From the NCBI GenBank assembly GCA_011009095.1, contig VTPC01090587.1, positions 1,043,980 through 1,107,979 on the forward strand: a stretch of DNA of 64,000 bases, read 5' to 3'. This stretch comes from Ignelater luminosus (lineage: Eukaryota > Arthropoda > Insecta > Coleoptera > Elateridae). Each line of letters opens with the position of its first letter. The stretch's first letter is position 1. Positions 33,001-40,760 of the stretch are shown in pieces. A model generated the notes under the pieces. It was not told the DNA's origin and searched no databases. It saw nothing but the letters and a program-made list of their open reading frames with translations. Made by a program: the position numbers and the translations under genes.

Positions 33001-35167
33001 TTCATCAATCTAACATTAACCTACATCTTTAAATGTCAGTTAGTCATGATATTTTTTTGCCGATCACTATTATTTGACAGCATTCTCAGTATTTTGGAGT
33101 GCGCGAGTTGCAAAACTGTGTCCAGTTTTCACTTATTGTCAATGTTGTCGCAGCCCAAATCTTCAAGATTTTAACATCTAATTACATAACCTAATGACGT
33201 TTTGTGCCTGACATTGTCATAGTACATACAGACTGAAATAGTCTAGAACAGATTATACACTGTTAAAACAATATAGAAAATCACTTCTACTATATGCAGA
33301 ATTTAAGTAGCGTTTTTATTAATGAAATATTTAACAGAATAATTTTAGAAAAAATTTACGACCAAAACACCTAATGACAAAATATTATCTCGTTTACTAT
33401 TTTGTGCAGTTCTGTTCCTGGTACGCCCCTGGATAACGACTAATATTGATTCTTTTAAACCAATTGATGCTTTAAAATTTCATTTTCCTCATCAAATGAT
33501 ATAAATAAAAGACTCGTAGCATAATGCACCCTTAACACAAAGCTTCAGGGGATGCAATAAAATTTTGCCCCCTTTTAACAGTCATTGAAGTGTAAAGTGG
33601 GTAACCATATTCGCGGTTGCGCTACATAATTTTCATCTATAAAACGTATATTGCTGGATTTGAAAATGCATTCCTATAACATAAATAGCAAGAAAATGTC
33701 TATATTATTTCCCAGAAAATCCTAAGAACGTGATTAATTGCCAAATTGCGTTGGCAATTTCATCGATCTACATTTTTTTGGGTAATATAAAAAGAGAGTG
33801 ATCTTTATTAAATGGAAGGACACATTTCCAAAGGTTTTCCTAAAGCAGAAATGCAACTCTGCGAATCATCAACTCCGCCCCCTTCGGCAAGGTCGGGGTT
33901 GGAGTTGGGCGAGAGAAATTTCGCCCTCCACTCGCGACGACCGACTATCGATCCTCCCCACCCTAGTATATTACTAAAATGTACATATAGACCGATTTCT
34001 CTTTGTAGATGTCTAATAAAATGTTGAAAAAAAAAAATTATGCAACGAATAGTACATGCACTTGTAAAAAAAACCTACATAGTATTAAAAGGGAGATCTA
34101 TTCAAATGCTTACTAAATCACCTGTATAATCAAATACATTGTATTTATTATCAATTAAAAAAAAAATCAAAAAGTGCATAGCAATTACGTAAACTATTCA
34201 AAGAAACTTGAAGGCGCGGGTGTAGATTAGTCATACGAACGGAAGTGGGCTTTCGATTAGGAAACAATTCGATTCTTAAAATGGGAAACTGTAGGGAACA
34301 GTATTTTCCATTTTTTTCTGAACAACAGGTGCAAAATGGCAATTAGAAACAAAAAATAAGGAAGTGCACCACAGATTTTATTCTTCCGTTTCGAATCTCC
34401 TAATATTACTTAAAAAATAAAAATAATAGTTTGCATGAAAGATTTAGAAAAGAAAACGACAAATTATCTTGGCATCATTAACGACATCCGCCCAACGCTG
34501 AATCCTATTTTATCACCCCCATGAATTTATAGGTTATGTCAACATTAAATATAGCTATTTTGACAGTTTTAATCGACTCATGGTTTTTATTACATTCTAG
34601 AACGGTAAAAATTGCGTAGGTCGAACACGGAAATCTGGACTACCAAGTAAAGGTAAACGACATAGGAGGTCGAAAGCGGCTAATTCACAAATGTCAACAA
34701 GACAGGTCGTTTTATTCTAACAAACTAGTAGAATAAGACATTTTGTTCTGATTTTATTGCACGATTAAGAAAAATTAATACAAAAAGACTTGCATGAATC
34801 ATTCTAAAGGAATTCATATGTATCTGAATATCGAGCTAGCAGTGCTCGGGGCGCCGGTGTTACAAAATCGATCGAAAACTATTCCTTCGTAGTAAATTTG
34901 TAGTAATCAATGTCTAAATCCTGTATATGACAGGCAAGGGTTTTAAACTTATATTTTGAGTTAATTAAGAGATAATTATTGAAAGTCTTCGATTTGATAA
35001 TCTAGCTGTCAAAAAACGTCAATGGTGGTGGCGTCCCAAGTGCAGCCACAAAAAGCCGATTAAAAAGGTCATCAGGGGTGAATCGATAATAAAAGACACT
35101 CACCATCGTATCGCTCAGCCTGTTCGGCCAATTTTGCCTTGTAGACGTTATCCTCCCTTTCGGACAT
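5953..35167 (-). CDS. 14-3-3epsilon: 14-3-3 protein epsilon, complete gene in three coding exons
   Basis: Cytosolic dimeric adaptor that binds phosphoserine/phosphothreonine motifs in signalling proteins such as Raf-type kinases and Cdc25. Coding exons, in transcript order, are 35167-35104, 23716-23066 and 6008-5953. All junctions are GT/AG, and the exon lengths (64, 651, 56) sum to 257 codons, giving 256 aa plus a stop, the normal family size. The N-terminus reads [20 protein letters not shown]. The phosphopeptide-groove residues expected for epsilon are visible: K50 and R57 near [10 protein letters not shown], and R-Y in the DYHRYLAEF segment. The family signature around [13 protein letters not shown] is intact. 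The C-terminus is [20 protein letters not shown], and the VEDQDVS ending resembles the fly epsilon isoform rather than zeta. There is no frameshift and no stop. The gene spans 29 kb because its introns are filled with transposons. I saw no alternative cassette exon, but one could be hidden in the 17-kb intron. UTR ends are not determined. Confidence 0.97.
8087..8535. mobile_element. Palindromic MITE with TA target duplication
   Basis: Starts CAGGGCTTTCATTTGAAAAC and ends with its reverse complement, flanked by TA on each side (8085-8086 and 8536-8537), the Tc1/mariner target site. The arms stay nearly complementary almost to the centre (about 8370), so the whole element can fold into one long hairpin. 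The left arm has a C run (about 8220-8232) missing from the right arm. No coding capacity. A non-autonomous Tc1/mariner derivative is the simplest reading. Confidence 0.8.
9143..9325. repeat. Inverted-repeat element (possible MITE)
   Basis: ATTAGGTATATGCAAAATGC near 9145 pairs with GCATTTTGCATATAATC near 9306, and inner segments (TTCGATATATTCCTTCAA and TTGAAGATATATT) are also complementary. A degraded palindromic MITE is likely. The ends are approximate. Confidence 0.45.
10999..12303 (-). mobile_element. Complete Tc1/mariner-type transposon nested in the hAT
   Basis: 1,305 bp with perfect 31-bp terminal inverted repeats starting AAGGGTTTTCCAATAAGAGG (10999-11029 and 12273-12303). It is flanked by TA at 10997-10998 and 12304-12305. 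It sits between the two halves of one hAT codon run, so the order of insertion is certain: hAT first, mariner later. It carries one intact transposase ORF on the minus strand. Confidence 0.96.
11104..12189 (-). CDS. Mariner-type transposase (DUF4817/IS630-Tc1 family), intact ORF
   Basis: 361 aa. The N-terminal helix-turn-helix domain ([20 protein letters not shown] onward, the DUF4817 type) binds the terminal repeats, and the C-terminal DDE/D domain cuts and joins DNA. Catalytic residues: the first D in [12 protein letters not shown] (about residue 160), the second D in [12 protein letters not shown] (about 250), the third D in [16 protein letters not shown] (about 287). I count 36 residues between the second and third Asp, unlike the 34 of classical mariner. 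There is no stop or frameshift and length is normal for the family, so this copy could encode a functional enzyme. The ATG at 12187-12189 lies about 80 bp inside the terminal repeat. Other members of this family are common and often multicopy in insects. Confidence 0.93.
   Translation of the reverse strand: MERYTLQQRIEIIKIHYKNGENLAETVRKTRTFLGHREAPCRTAIQKLVKKFELLGQVSDVKNKTRARRSRTAENIAVVAESVKENPGLSIPRRSLELAIPQTSLHRILHKDLGLKAYKVQLTQELKPADHQQRRVFADWVVEMHENDPEFHRKIILSDEAHFHLGGFVNKQNCRIWGSENPRVIVEKSLYPQRVTVWCGLWSGGVIGPYFFENEAGATVTVTGLRYREMINDFLWPELDGIDLDNVYFQQDGATCHTSNETIDLLRKKFPDRVISRRGDHNWPPRSCDLTPCDFFLWGHVKEKVYANSPASIQDLKDGIREAIEDIGQPLCDLVMENFMKRILSCKRGRGGHLPDVIFHY
14945..15485. repeat. Long imperfect inverted repeat (foldback element)
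   Basis: The left arm (about 14945-15190) and right arm (about 15225-15485) are complementary over most of their length. Paired landmarks are AATTGCTATTTCTGAAATTA with TAATTCTAAAAATAGCAAAA, and AAGCCTACTTTGCC with GGCAAAATAGGCTTA. The arms have diverged by perhaps 20%. No ORF, and no convincing target duplication. Probably an old MITE. Confidence 0.65.
16293..17032. repeat. Long imperfect inverted repeat, TA-bounded
   Basis: TATACCAGGTGACCAAGG at 16293 is mirrored by CCTTGGTCAACTGGTATA ending at 17032. Arms of about 200 bp are complementary with mismatches (for example CACTTCTGGTTTCACCAGA and TTGGTGAAACCAGACA). The middle 350 bp shows nothing recognisable. Likely a non-autonomous DNA element. 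Confidence 0.6.
17184..17400 (+). pseudogene. Mariner transposase fossil (C-terminal fragment)
   Basis: The plus-strand reading [15 protein letters not shown] matches the third-Asp motif WPxRSPDLTPLDFFLWG of Tc1/mariner transposases. It is followed by [13 protein letters not shown], then the conserved tail [14 protein letters not shown]. At least three in-frame stops break it (after DFLL, INVLK and MDNFE). Only the last 70 or so codons remain. Confidence 0.75.
18995..19795 (+). pseudogene. hAT transposase fossil (C-terminal part)
   Basis: [20 protein letters not shown] then [20 protein letters not shown] matches the hAT region before the dimerisation domain. After a frameshift, [20 protein letters not shown] and [14 protein letters not shown] (to about 19470) match the dimerisation domain. 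After a likely intron (acceptor TTTTAG at about 19595) comes a charged, serine-rich tail ending in [15 protein letters not shown]. The layout, dimerisation domain then intron then acidic tail exon, parallels the hAT at 10.1 kb, but the sequences are clearly different. No ends or target duplication were found. Confidence 0.75.
19830..21060. other. 14-3-3 epsilon intron 2; nothing recognised
   Basis: AT-rich, with runs of AAATTTC-type simple sequence at 19930-20100 and a weak inverted repeat (ATCTGTCTCTTTCTTA near 20425 against AAAAAAGAGACAGATCG near 20536). No gene. Confidence 0.5.
21064..21570. repeat. Truncated copy of the pogo/Tigger-element repeat found at 55.6 kb
   Basis: 21164-21560 is a direct-orientation relative of 55650-56010. 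Shared blocks include GGTTAGAAGTGTT, AAACTGTCATAAAATCATAA, GTTAATAGATAAACAGCC, and CATATA-GACCC followed by GAAACATCGTGAACG. The copy at 55.6 kb lies inside a pogo/Tigger element, so this is probably a fragment of that family, without its ends or transposase. Confidence 0.65.
21571..23065. other. 14-3-3 epsilon intron 2 next to exon 2; nothing recognised
   Basis: No ORF with family resemblance and no repeat structure that I could support. Confidence 0.5.
23066..23716 (-). CDS. 14-3-3epsilon: 14-3-3 epsilon coding exon 2 (main body)
   Basis: Encodes residues 22-238, which is nearly the whole nine-helix fold, including the K50/R57 and R-Y phosphate-binding residues. The acceptor is TTCCAG|AAATGG, which completes GAA (E22). 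The donor is GATG|GTAAGA, after MQGDG. Confidence 0.97.
23717..24884. other. 14-3-3 epsilon intron 1 next to exon 2; nothing recognised
   Basis: AT-rich sequence without genes, up to the target duplication of the Harbinger element. Confidence 0.5.
25294..26323 (+). pseudogene. Harbinger Myb/SANT-like (MADF-type) DNA-binding protein, frameshifted
   Basis: In PIF/Harbinger elements this partner protein takes the transposase into the nucleus and to the element ends. Block 1 (to about 25555) reads [20 protein letters not shown], then IWEKISQEF and [15 protein letters not shown], a trihelix/Myb-like fold. A frameshift near 25555 moves into a frame reading [20 protein letters not shown], up to a donor at 25678. 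Block 2 (25733-25937) is an acidic linker beginning [15 protein letters not shown]. Block 3 (about 26036-26323) is a coiled coil rich in Lys and Glu ([20 protein letters not shown]) ending QLEG. The 5' end is unclear: an ATG at 25248-25250 (MDLENRGGG) is out of frame with block 1. Confidence 0.75.
26897..28088 (-). pseudogene. Harbinger DDE transposase (HARBI1-like), single nonsense codon
   Basis: Three exons: 28088-27856, 27790-27522 and 27468-26897, with GT/AG junctions. They sum to 358 codons, close to the family length of about 350. The DDE_Tnp_4 motifs are all present: first D in [13 protein letters not shown], second D in [10 protein letters not shown] and [19 protein letters not shown], and the catalytic E in [16 protein letters not shown]. 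Exon 3 contains one in-frame TGA at 27179-27181, just before PRNVVERTF, where relatives commonly have Arg; a CGA to TGA change would explain it. No other lesion was seen. Inactive as it stands unless the stop is read through. Confidence 0.88.
28323..29029. other. 14-3-3 epsilon intron 1; nothing recognised
   Basis: AT-rich sequence between the Harbinger element and the first foldback element. Confidence 0.5.
29030..29935. mobile_element. Long foldback (mariner-type) element, copy 1
   Basis: 906 bp, starting CAGTGTGTCCA and ending with its reverse complement, flanked by TA (29028-29029 and 29936-29937). The arms are complementary through most of their length. Paired landmarks are GGTTAAATTAGAAAAGATTT with AAATCTTTTCTAATTTAACC, and TTTTGTTTTTTCAAAAAAGT with ACTTTTTTGAAAAAACAAAA. 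Same family as 31004-31616 and 48311-49320, but the most diverged of the three. No ORF. Confidence 0.85.
29938..31003. other. 14-3-3 epsilon intron 1; nothing recognised
   Basis: No gene or repeat that I can support. Confidence 0.5.
31004..31616. mobile_element. Foldback (mariner-type) element, copy 2, internally deleted
   Basis: 613 bp with termini CAGTGTGTCCAAGATAAGGA and CTTATCTTGGACACGCTG, TA on both sides (31002-31003 and 31617-31618). The arms pair over about 205 bp. The region 31215-31390 (CATCATTAAAATCATGACAA, ACTCGAAACCGAAACGTTG) matches the inner right arm of the copy at 48311-49320, so this copy has lost the inner left arm. Confidence 0.85.
31619..33840. other. 14-3-3 epsilon intron 1; nothing recognised
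   Basis: AT-rich, no coding or repeat structure that I can support. Confidence 0.5.
33855..34037 (+). other. GC-rich structured patch ending in AATAAA and a poly(A) run
   Basis: 33855-33965 stands out as GC-rich in AT-rich surroundings. Two stable hairpins are visible: AACTCC (33871-33876) with GGAGTT (33901-33906), enclosing CCCC/GGGG, and GGGCGA (33907-33912) with TCGCCC (33921-33926). An AATAAA at 34015-34020 is followed six bases later by an 11-A run at 34027-34037. This could be a retrocopy of a GC-rich transcript, a SINE-like element, or an unannotated exon or ncRNA. No protein family was recognised. Confidence 0.45.
34040..35103. other. 14-3-3 epsilon intron 1 next to exon 1; nothing recognised
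   Basis: No gene. Intronic sequence adjoining the first coding exon. Confidence 0.5.
35104..35167 (-). CDS. 14-3-3epsilon: 14-3-3 epsilon coding exon 1
   Basis: Carries the start codon (35165-35167 on the plus strand) and residues 1-21, the first helix of the dimer interface. The donor is GATG|GTGAGT, phase 1. The chosen ATG is the only one that gives the family N-terminus. Confidence 0.95.
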
Positions 35168-35400
35168 ATTTCAGATGATTTTAGATACAAATTCACAGCA
35201 CGAAAACAGAACTTCTACGACCTACCGAATATACACAATATGGCCGCAAACCGCCACACTAAGCACTGGCTACTATTTTTCTTGTACCCTGTCCACAACT
35301 TACGCCTTGGCCATGACGTCACCAATGCGCGCGCAATTCTTCCAAAAAAGACACTACTTATATCGTTTGATTTGTATTGCCTGGAATTACAGCTTTTTTT
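35168..35400 (-). promoter_or_regulatory. Putative 14-3-3 epsilon 5' UTR and core promoter region
   Basis: This is the sequence directly upstream of the start codon. It is richer in CpG than its surroundings, with an alternating GCGCGCGC run at 35327-35334, a complete palindromic CRE (TGACGTCA) at 35314-35321, a CCAAT motif just beside it on the plus strand, and an ATGGCCGC motif near 35240. No TATA box is evident at a fixed distance. A CpG-rich, TATA-less promoter would suit a housekeeping gene, but the transcription start is not known from sequence. Confidence 0.4.
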
Positions 35401-37313
35401 ACGACTAAAATTATTTTTTGATTATTAATTATATCCAAAACATACACTTTCGATTTGTTTATAAATAGGCGTTTGTTTCCTAAGCATGCTACTGTTGACA
35501 AAGCATCATTTCGATAATTAAAAGCGATGAACATGCAACTAGCTATACAATAGCGTGGACTTGGTTACATAATCATCAGGCGTTTCCAAATAAAAAATGC
35601 GGAAGACGTAGTATTCGATTGTATTGAAGATATAGGCTACTGAATAAATAGTAATGAAAGAAGGCAGTTGTGAACAAAGTTATACAGTCATACCTGGTCA
35701 TACATGATAGAAGCAAGAAAAGCCACATGATACAAGGCTAATATCTAAGTTAACATAATTTTAATTAAAGTTCAAATAATTGTGATTTGGTATCTATCTA
35801 ATAAAAAGGTTTTTTTTCCACCAAAAAGTATCAGTATAATACTATACCAAAAGCGAAACATAAAATTGTTTCTTACATATGCACATCTTTATCTTATTTA
35901 TAAATTTTGTCATGTTTAAGAACTGCCACAAAAAGAATAATTGAGCACTAAAATGTTGACACTAAAATAAGTACTTACATATAAATAAATAAAATAGATA
36001 CTTTTAAAAAATAATTGGCAGGCTTTTTAATTATAACTGTTGCTGTCAAGAATCTTTCATGACAACTAAATGATACTTTATAATATTTCAATGATGATAG
36101 CACTCTGAAGCAAAATCATCATTGGTACAAATATCAATTTAGTCATATGTTATAAAAAGTGATACAACTTAGGTGTTTAAATCCTTAACTATGATTTTAA
36201 TGTCATCTCTACTGTTAATAATGAATTTAATTGATAGGAACCTACTCATTTATTTTTTTAGTGTTTAAATAAATTTCTAAATGTTAAGGAATTTAAAACG
36301 ACTAAAATATTCTGCTGCCCTAGAAATATTCTTTATCTTCTTTTTTACCATTATATTTACCTTTTGTTAAATAATTTAGCCAAAAACACATATGAACTGA
36401 GGCATACAAACGTAAATTTTTGTTCTAGTATATATTCTGTCTATTGAAACATATTTAAGAGCTGAGCACTAAGAAATTCACTACCAATGTAATTTATGTA
36501 TATTATTTGGACTTGGACACTCTGCATAAGGTCCTTGCAGTGCAGTGGTGATGGTGGTCCATGAACCATGGATTAGGAAATGCTGGTCTAATATGAATAA
36601 ACAAAACAGTTCAGGTATCTAACTGAAATTGTTGAAAAGAGAATAAATCTAATATTTACAAGATTGAGATTAACTATTACGTATAATACAGTTATAATTA
36701 CATTATGGTAGCCTTAATTACCAAATCAGATTAACAAACAAAAAAAAATGTAACAAAAAATAATCATTAAAACAGTTATAATAATACATACAAATAATAA
36801 TATAACATAATCAAAATTTACTTCTAGTTTTATTGTTTATCATTTGTATTACATTTAAGATATTCTAATAGTTGGTTTTTCAAGATATATACACTGTTGC
36901 TTTCCCTGACTTAACATGGTAATTCATTTTATTCATGTATACCTTGTGTAGAATATTGAATTCATAGTGGTTTTAAAGTTTGTTCTTTTAACATTTATTA
37001 GCATTTCTTGCATTATGATCATAGATTTAGTTATTTAGTTTAAGATAGTTACTTACTTAACTTCGAAGCACACTGTTGACTATTTCAAACTAAATGTTAT
37101 CTTGCCTAACAGAAAACCAATTAATAGTGTATTTAACATAATTTGAATTGTGTAAACTTACCGCATTAATGAATTACTCTCATTTCTTTATTTTGCAGTG
37201 TTTGTAGTACAAAGGCACTATGATTGTCCAGAAGAAATAAAAACTAGAGCAATAATCAGCTTGAGATTGAATGATTGTGTTATATTTAACAGATTTATTA
37301 CCTATTTTTGATG
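35401..37313. other. Intergenic region upstream of 14-3-3 epsilon; nothing recognised
   Basis: AT-rich. No ORF with family resemblance. Confidence 0.5.
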
Positions 37314-37384
37314 TAAAATAGTAATAGCCCAGCAAACATATATATAACGGCCAGCATACGGCTTCCTCTGACACTAATGGCTAA

Positions 37385-37690
37385 ATGCTGGCATTGGCAC
37401 CCTTAGCTCAGCCAGTCGATGGCCACATATATAGTAACCATAACACATGCTGGCACTGGAACCCTTAGCTCGGCCAGTCAATGGCCACATATATAGTAAC
37501 CATAACATATGCTGGCACTGACACCCTTAGCTCGGCCAGTCAATAGCCACATATATAGTAACCATGATAAATGCTGGCAGTGGCATCCTTAACTTACCCA
37601 GTCAATGACCACATGTCTAGTAACCATTACAAAGCCGGCATTGGCAGCCTTAGCTCAGCCAGCCATTGGCCACATATATAGTAACCGTAA
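37385..37690 (+). repeat. 62-bp minisatellite, five copies
   Basis: Units begin at about 37385, 37447, 37509, 37571 and 37633. Each has the form ATGCTGGCAYTGGCACCCTT, AGCTCRGCCAGTCAATGGCC, ACATATATAGTAACCATAAC. Copies 4 and 5 are the most diverged. Confidence 0.9.
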
Positions 37691-37829
37691 TTCTTTCTAT
37701 ATTTCCCATTTTGGAAATACTTAACTTTTGAATAAGAACGGCATGTCAAGCCATTGCTATTAGATGACACCTTAGTATTTTCATGCTGCTAATGTTGTAT
37801 TAGCTTTATATATAACCAGCATGAAGCAG

Positions 37830-37899
37830 GCAAGTATTGACCGTCATTATCCTCCACCGATGAGTCCAAACAAGGACGAAAATAATGGTCAATGCTTGC
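37830..37899 (+). ncRNA. Hammerhead-ribozyme-like motif (degenerate)
   Basis: Core CCGATGA (37857-37863; consensus CUGAUGA), stem II GTCC/GGAC with loop AAACAA (37864-37877), then GAA (37878-37880). The flanks pair as a long stem III: 37830-37842 plus 37846-37850 with 37882-37899, 18 bp with one G-T wobble and a 3-nt bulge. The predicted cleavage base would be C37851. Departures: U4 is C, there is one extra A after GAA, and the 5 nt between cleavage site and core leave no visible stem I. So it is probably a decayed or inactive copy. Confidence 0.45.
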
Positions 37900-38396
37900 A
37901 TGATCATTTGAACTTTTATTTGTGGGGATTTTTGTGTTTATATTTATTATAAATTATATACAATTATATGCTTCTATTATTTATTGATTTAGTTTAGAAT
38001 AACAAAAACTTAATAAAAAGCATATCTGACCTTGTTCGAAGAAAGGATACTATGGCTAAAATTTAAAAAAAGTTTCATTTAAAAATCAAAAACTAGCCAT
38101 ACACATTCTTTGGGCAGGGTCATTTTTTTTAGTACTGGTATATTGTAAAGGTAAAATATAAAATGTGTGTGTATTTCATGTAATGGACCAGAAGAAAATC
38201 ATCACTGTGTAAAACTGCTGGCACTGTAATGGACCCTTGATGGCAAGATGCAGGCATTAGTACGGGTAAAACATAAGCCCTGCTTCTGGCCAGTGTGACC
38301 TACATGATCAGGCCCATCACTGTTTGCCAGCATCATGTCAGTACAGGCCAGCATCTGGCCTTTTTATTTATGTTTGTTGGGCAGTTACTATTTTAT

Positions 38397-40570
38397 TGGA
38401 CTAAATTATCATAATAACACCAATTATCATTAGAAACTAAATTTCATCCTTATCTACTAAACAAAAGTGTAGACCAGTGCCATTCAAAATAGAGAAGACC
38501 TTTGTAATAAAATTCGTCAAGCATGCCGCGAAATAATGCAAGGAAAACTGCGTAGAGTTGTTATAAATAACAGAAAGTGGATTGAAAAGTGCATAAGACT
38601 TGATCAAGGTTTAGTGGAGAGGGATGAAATTTAGTTTCTAAAGATATTACTAGATATTGGCTACTCCGCTTTCTTCCGAATGTAATTAATACTAATAAAA
38701 ATTATTCTGCTATGTCAACTTATTATGTTTCACTAATTGTCCTGGTTTTGAGCAAAATTTATTATTATTCATTATTCAATTTTTTTTTGCACTTTCAAAA
38801 TCACGATTTCCCAAATTCAGTGATAAAGCTTGACACTTCCAACTTATGCACCTTTTTGCTTTTGGACTTGCACATCTGTAAAACCTGCACTGTCTATGTC
38901 AGAGCAAGAATTATTCATTTGTTCATTGTTGTAAACAGTGGTAAAAAAAATAGTATATTCGTTTTTCAAGCTACTTATTTTAATAATGCTATTAAACATT
39001 TATCAATAGAAAACCTTGTTAGAAAAGTATAATACAGTTTTTGCATTAAATTAATTGTATACTTATTCTAATTCCTGTTATGTTATAAACACCTTCCTTT
39101 AATTACAATGGTTTGAATATTGTTATCATACCTGAATTCCCTTCAAATGCAATATAAAAACCATTATCATTTATTAATGAAGGTAATTCTCTCTCAAATC
39201 AATGATGAGTTTCAAAATTAGGGCAGGACATAGGGTAATCATCACGGTATTAACTACACTCTGTTCGTTAATATTTTACGCAACTGGTTCATAATCTATT
39301 CAATTCTAATCAAGTTATTTTATAGACATTTATATGAACCAAGTGAACAGTACATCATACACTACGTCATACAGCAACCTTTCACACTTCATCTAGCTTT
39401 AAGAATGGTAAGAAAACATTGACTTTTTCATAGCTGGCGCCATAGTATGTTTACAGTTTAAACTTTCATTCATTTCAATGGTGTCAATATCTTTTTAGTT
39501 TCCACTTCTCAGTTAAAATTGTATTTTGTTATAAGAAAAAACGTCACTTATACAACAGTCTAGGATGAAATGAGTAGTTGTTTATTTATTTTTGTAAATG
39601 AATTTCTTAAATCAATTTAGTAAAAGTAAAACCTCTATTCTGTAATTTAACATGCTGTTAATACCAGAATAATAGAAGTTTTTATCGGTCTGAATCTTTG
39701 GTATTTATTTATGTGTTTTTCTTGACAAATTCATTGATTACATTGTCATATTAGTAATATCAAATAATATTTCAAGATTCAAGTGAATTGTATGAGGTAA
39801 GGGAAACAAATGTTTTCCAGTGCTTCCATTACTTCCACTTTTACCTGGATAATAGTCATGGCAACAAAATTTAGCAAAGATGTTAGAAATTACAGAATAG
39901 GGACCTACGAATGTCTAACTCAAGAAGTTTTGTGAGTGGTTTGCTGAATTGTATGGTGGGGGAGAGCATCCTGAAAATAAACACAATTAATTTTACCGTT
40001 TTCAGGTTAATAACAAACAAAATGTTTTTTTACTTTTTAGTATTGTTGCATTGCCAGCTTTCCATAAAAAGCTGACAGAAACAGTATTTTCTAGATATAT
40101 TTTCTGTTAGTGCTCAATAATCATGTAGAAGAAAATATTCTACATTAGCACAAAGATTTCTAATAATATCCTTTTACCTCTTACAAAATTTTATCAAGAT
40201 CTCTCAATTTTTCATATTGCTTTTCATCAAAAATTCTACTTAGTTGTGATGGTTACCATAAACACATATGCATAAGATGCTGACTGAGTTAAAATATCTC
40301 AAAAATAAACTAGACATAGTTAAAACTAGCGAAGAAATACATACTTCACTCTTCATGCTTTTGTTAGCTGTTTATCTTAATTAAAAAAGAAGTAGAAAAC
40401 AAAATTTAATAGCCATGTCTCCAAACTGTATAAAAGTGTAATATATTCTGATGAAAGTAGTAAAATACCTTACACCACTGAAATATACATAAAGAAACAT
40501 CCTTTTTATTAAATCATAATATACAAAGATAATACATAGGTTTTAAATTAATTTTTATTATATTAACAAT
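38397..40570. other. Intergenic region; nothing recognised
   Basis: No gene or supported repeat. Confidence 0.5.
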
Positions 40571-40760
40571 GGAAGATACATATAGAAAAATCAGTTCTCA
40601 TATCGGATTCGAGCCCACATATGTTTATCTTTAGAACACCTTTTCATATGAATTAATACACATAGAGATTTCACCTTTTGCTTGGGGAAGTTTCCACTGG
40701 CTTAATTGGAAAATGCAAAACCCATGCAAAAACTGATTTTTCTATACATATATATCTTCC
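40571..40760. repeat. Small MITE-like inverted repeat
   Basis: GGAAGATACATATAGAAAAA at 40571, continuing TCAGTT, is mirrored by AACTGATTTTTCTATACATA at about 40731, ending TATATCTTCC at 40760. 190 bp in total; the arms differ by a short insertion. Confidence 0.6.

Larger units (their letters stand above)
37314..38396. mobile_element. Inverted-repeat element with minisatellite and hammerhead-like motif
   Basis: The ends are imperfect inverted repeats of about 40 bp: AAAATAGTAATAGCCCAGCA with AACATATATATAACGGCCAG on the left, and on the right CTGGCC, ATTTATGTTTGTTGGGC and TTACTATTTTA. GGCCAG/CTGGCC motifs recur inside. Contains a 62-bp tandem array (37385-37690) and a hammerhead-like fold (37830-37899). 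No ORF. Class uncertain: non-autonomous, perhaps Helentron- or Penelope-related, since elements of that kind are known to carry hammerhead motifs. Confidence 0.6.

Noticed and set aside
37385..37690. Regularly spaced repeats considered as a CRISPR-like array
   Set aside because: The 62-bp units are contiguous tandem copies with no unique spacers, in a eukaryotic genome. It is a minisatellite.
40600..40625. tRNA B-box-like sequence (GGCTCGAATCC on the minus strand)
   Set aside because: No cloverleaf, A box or acceptor stem could be drawn around it. It sits inside a small inverted-repeat element.
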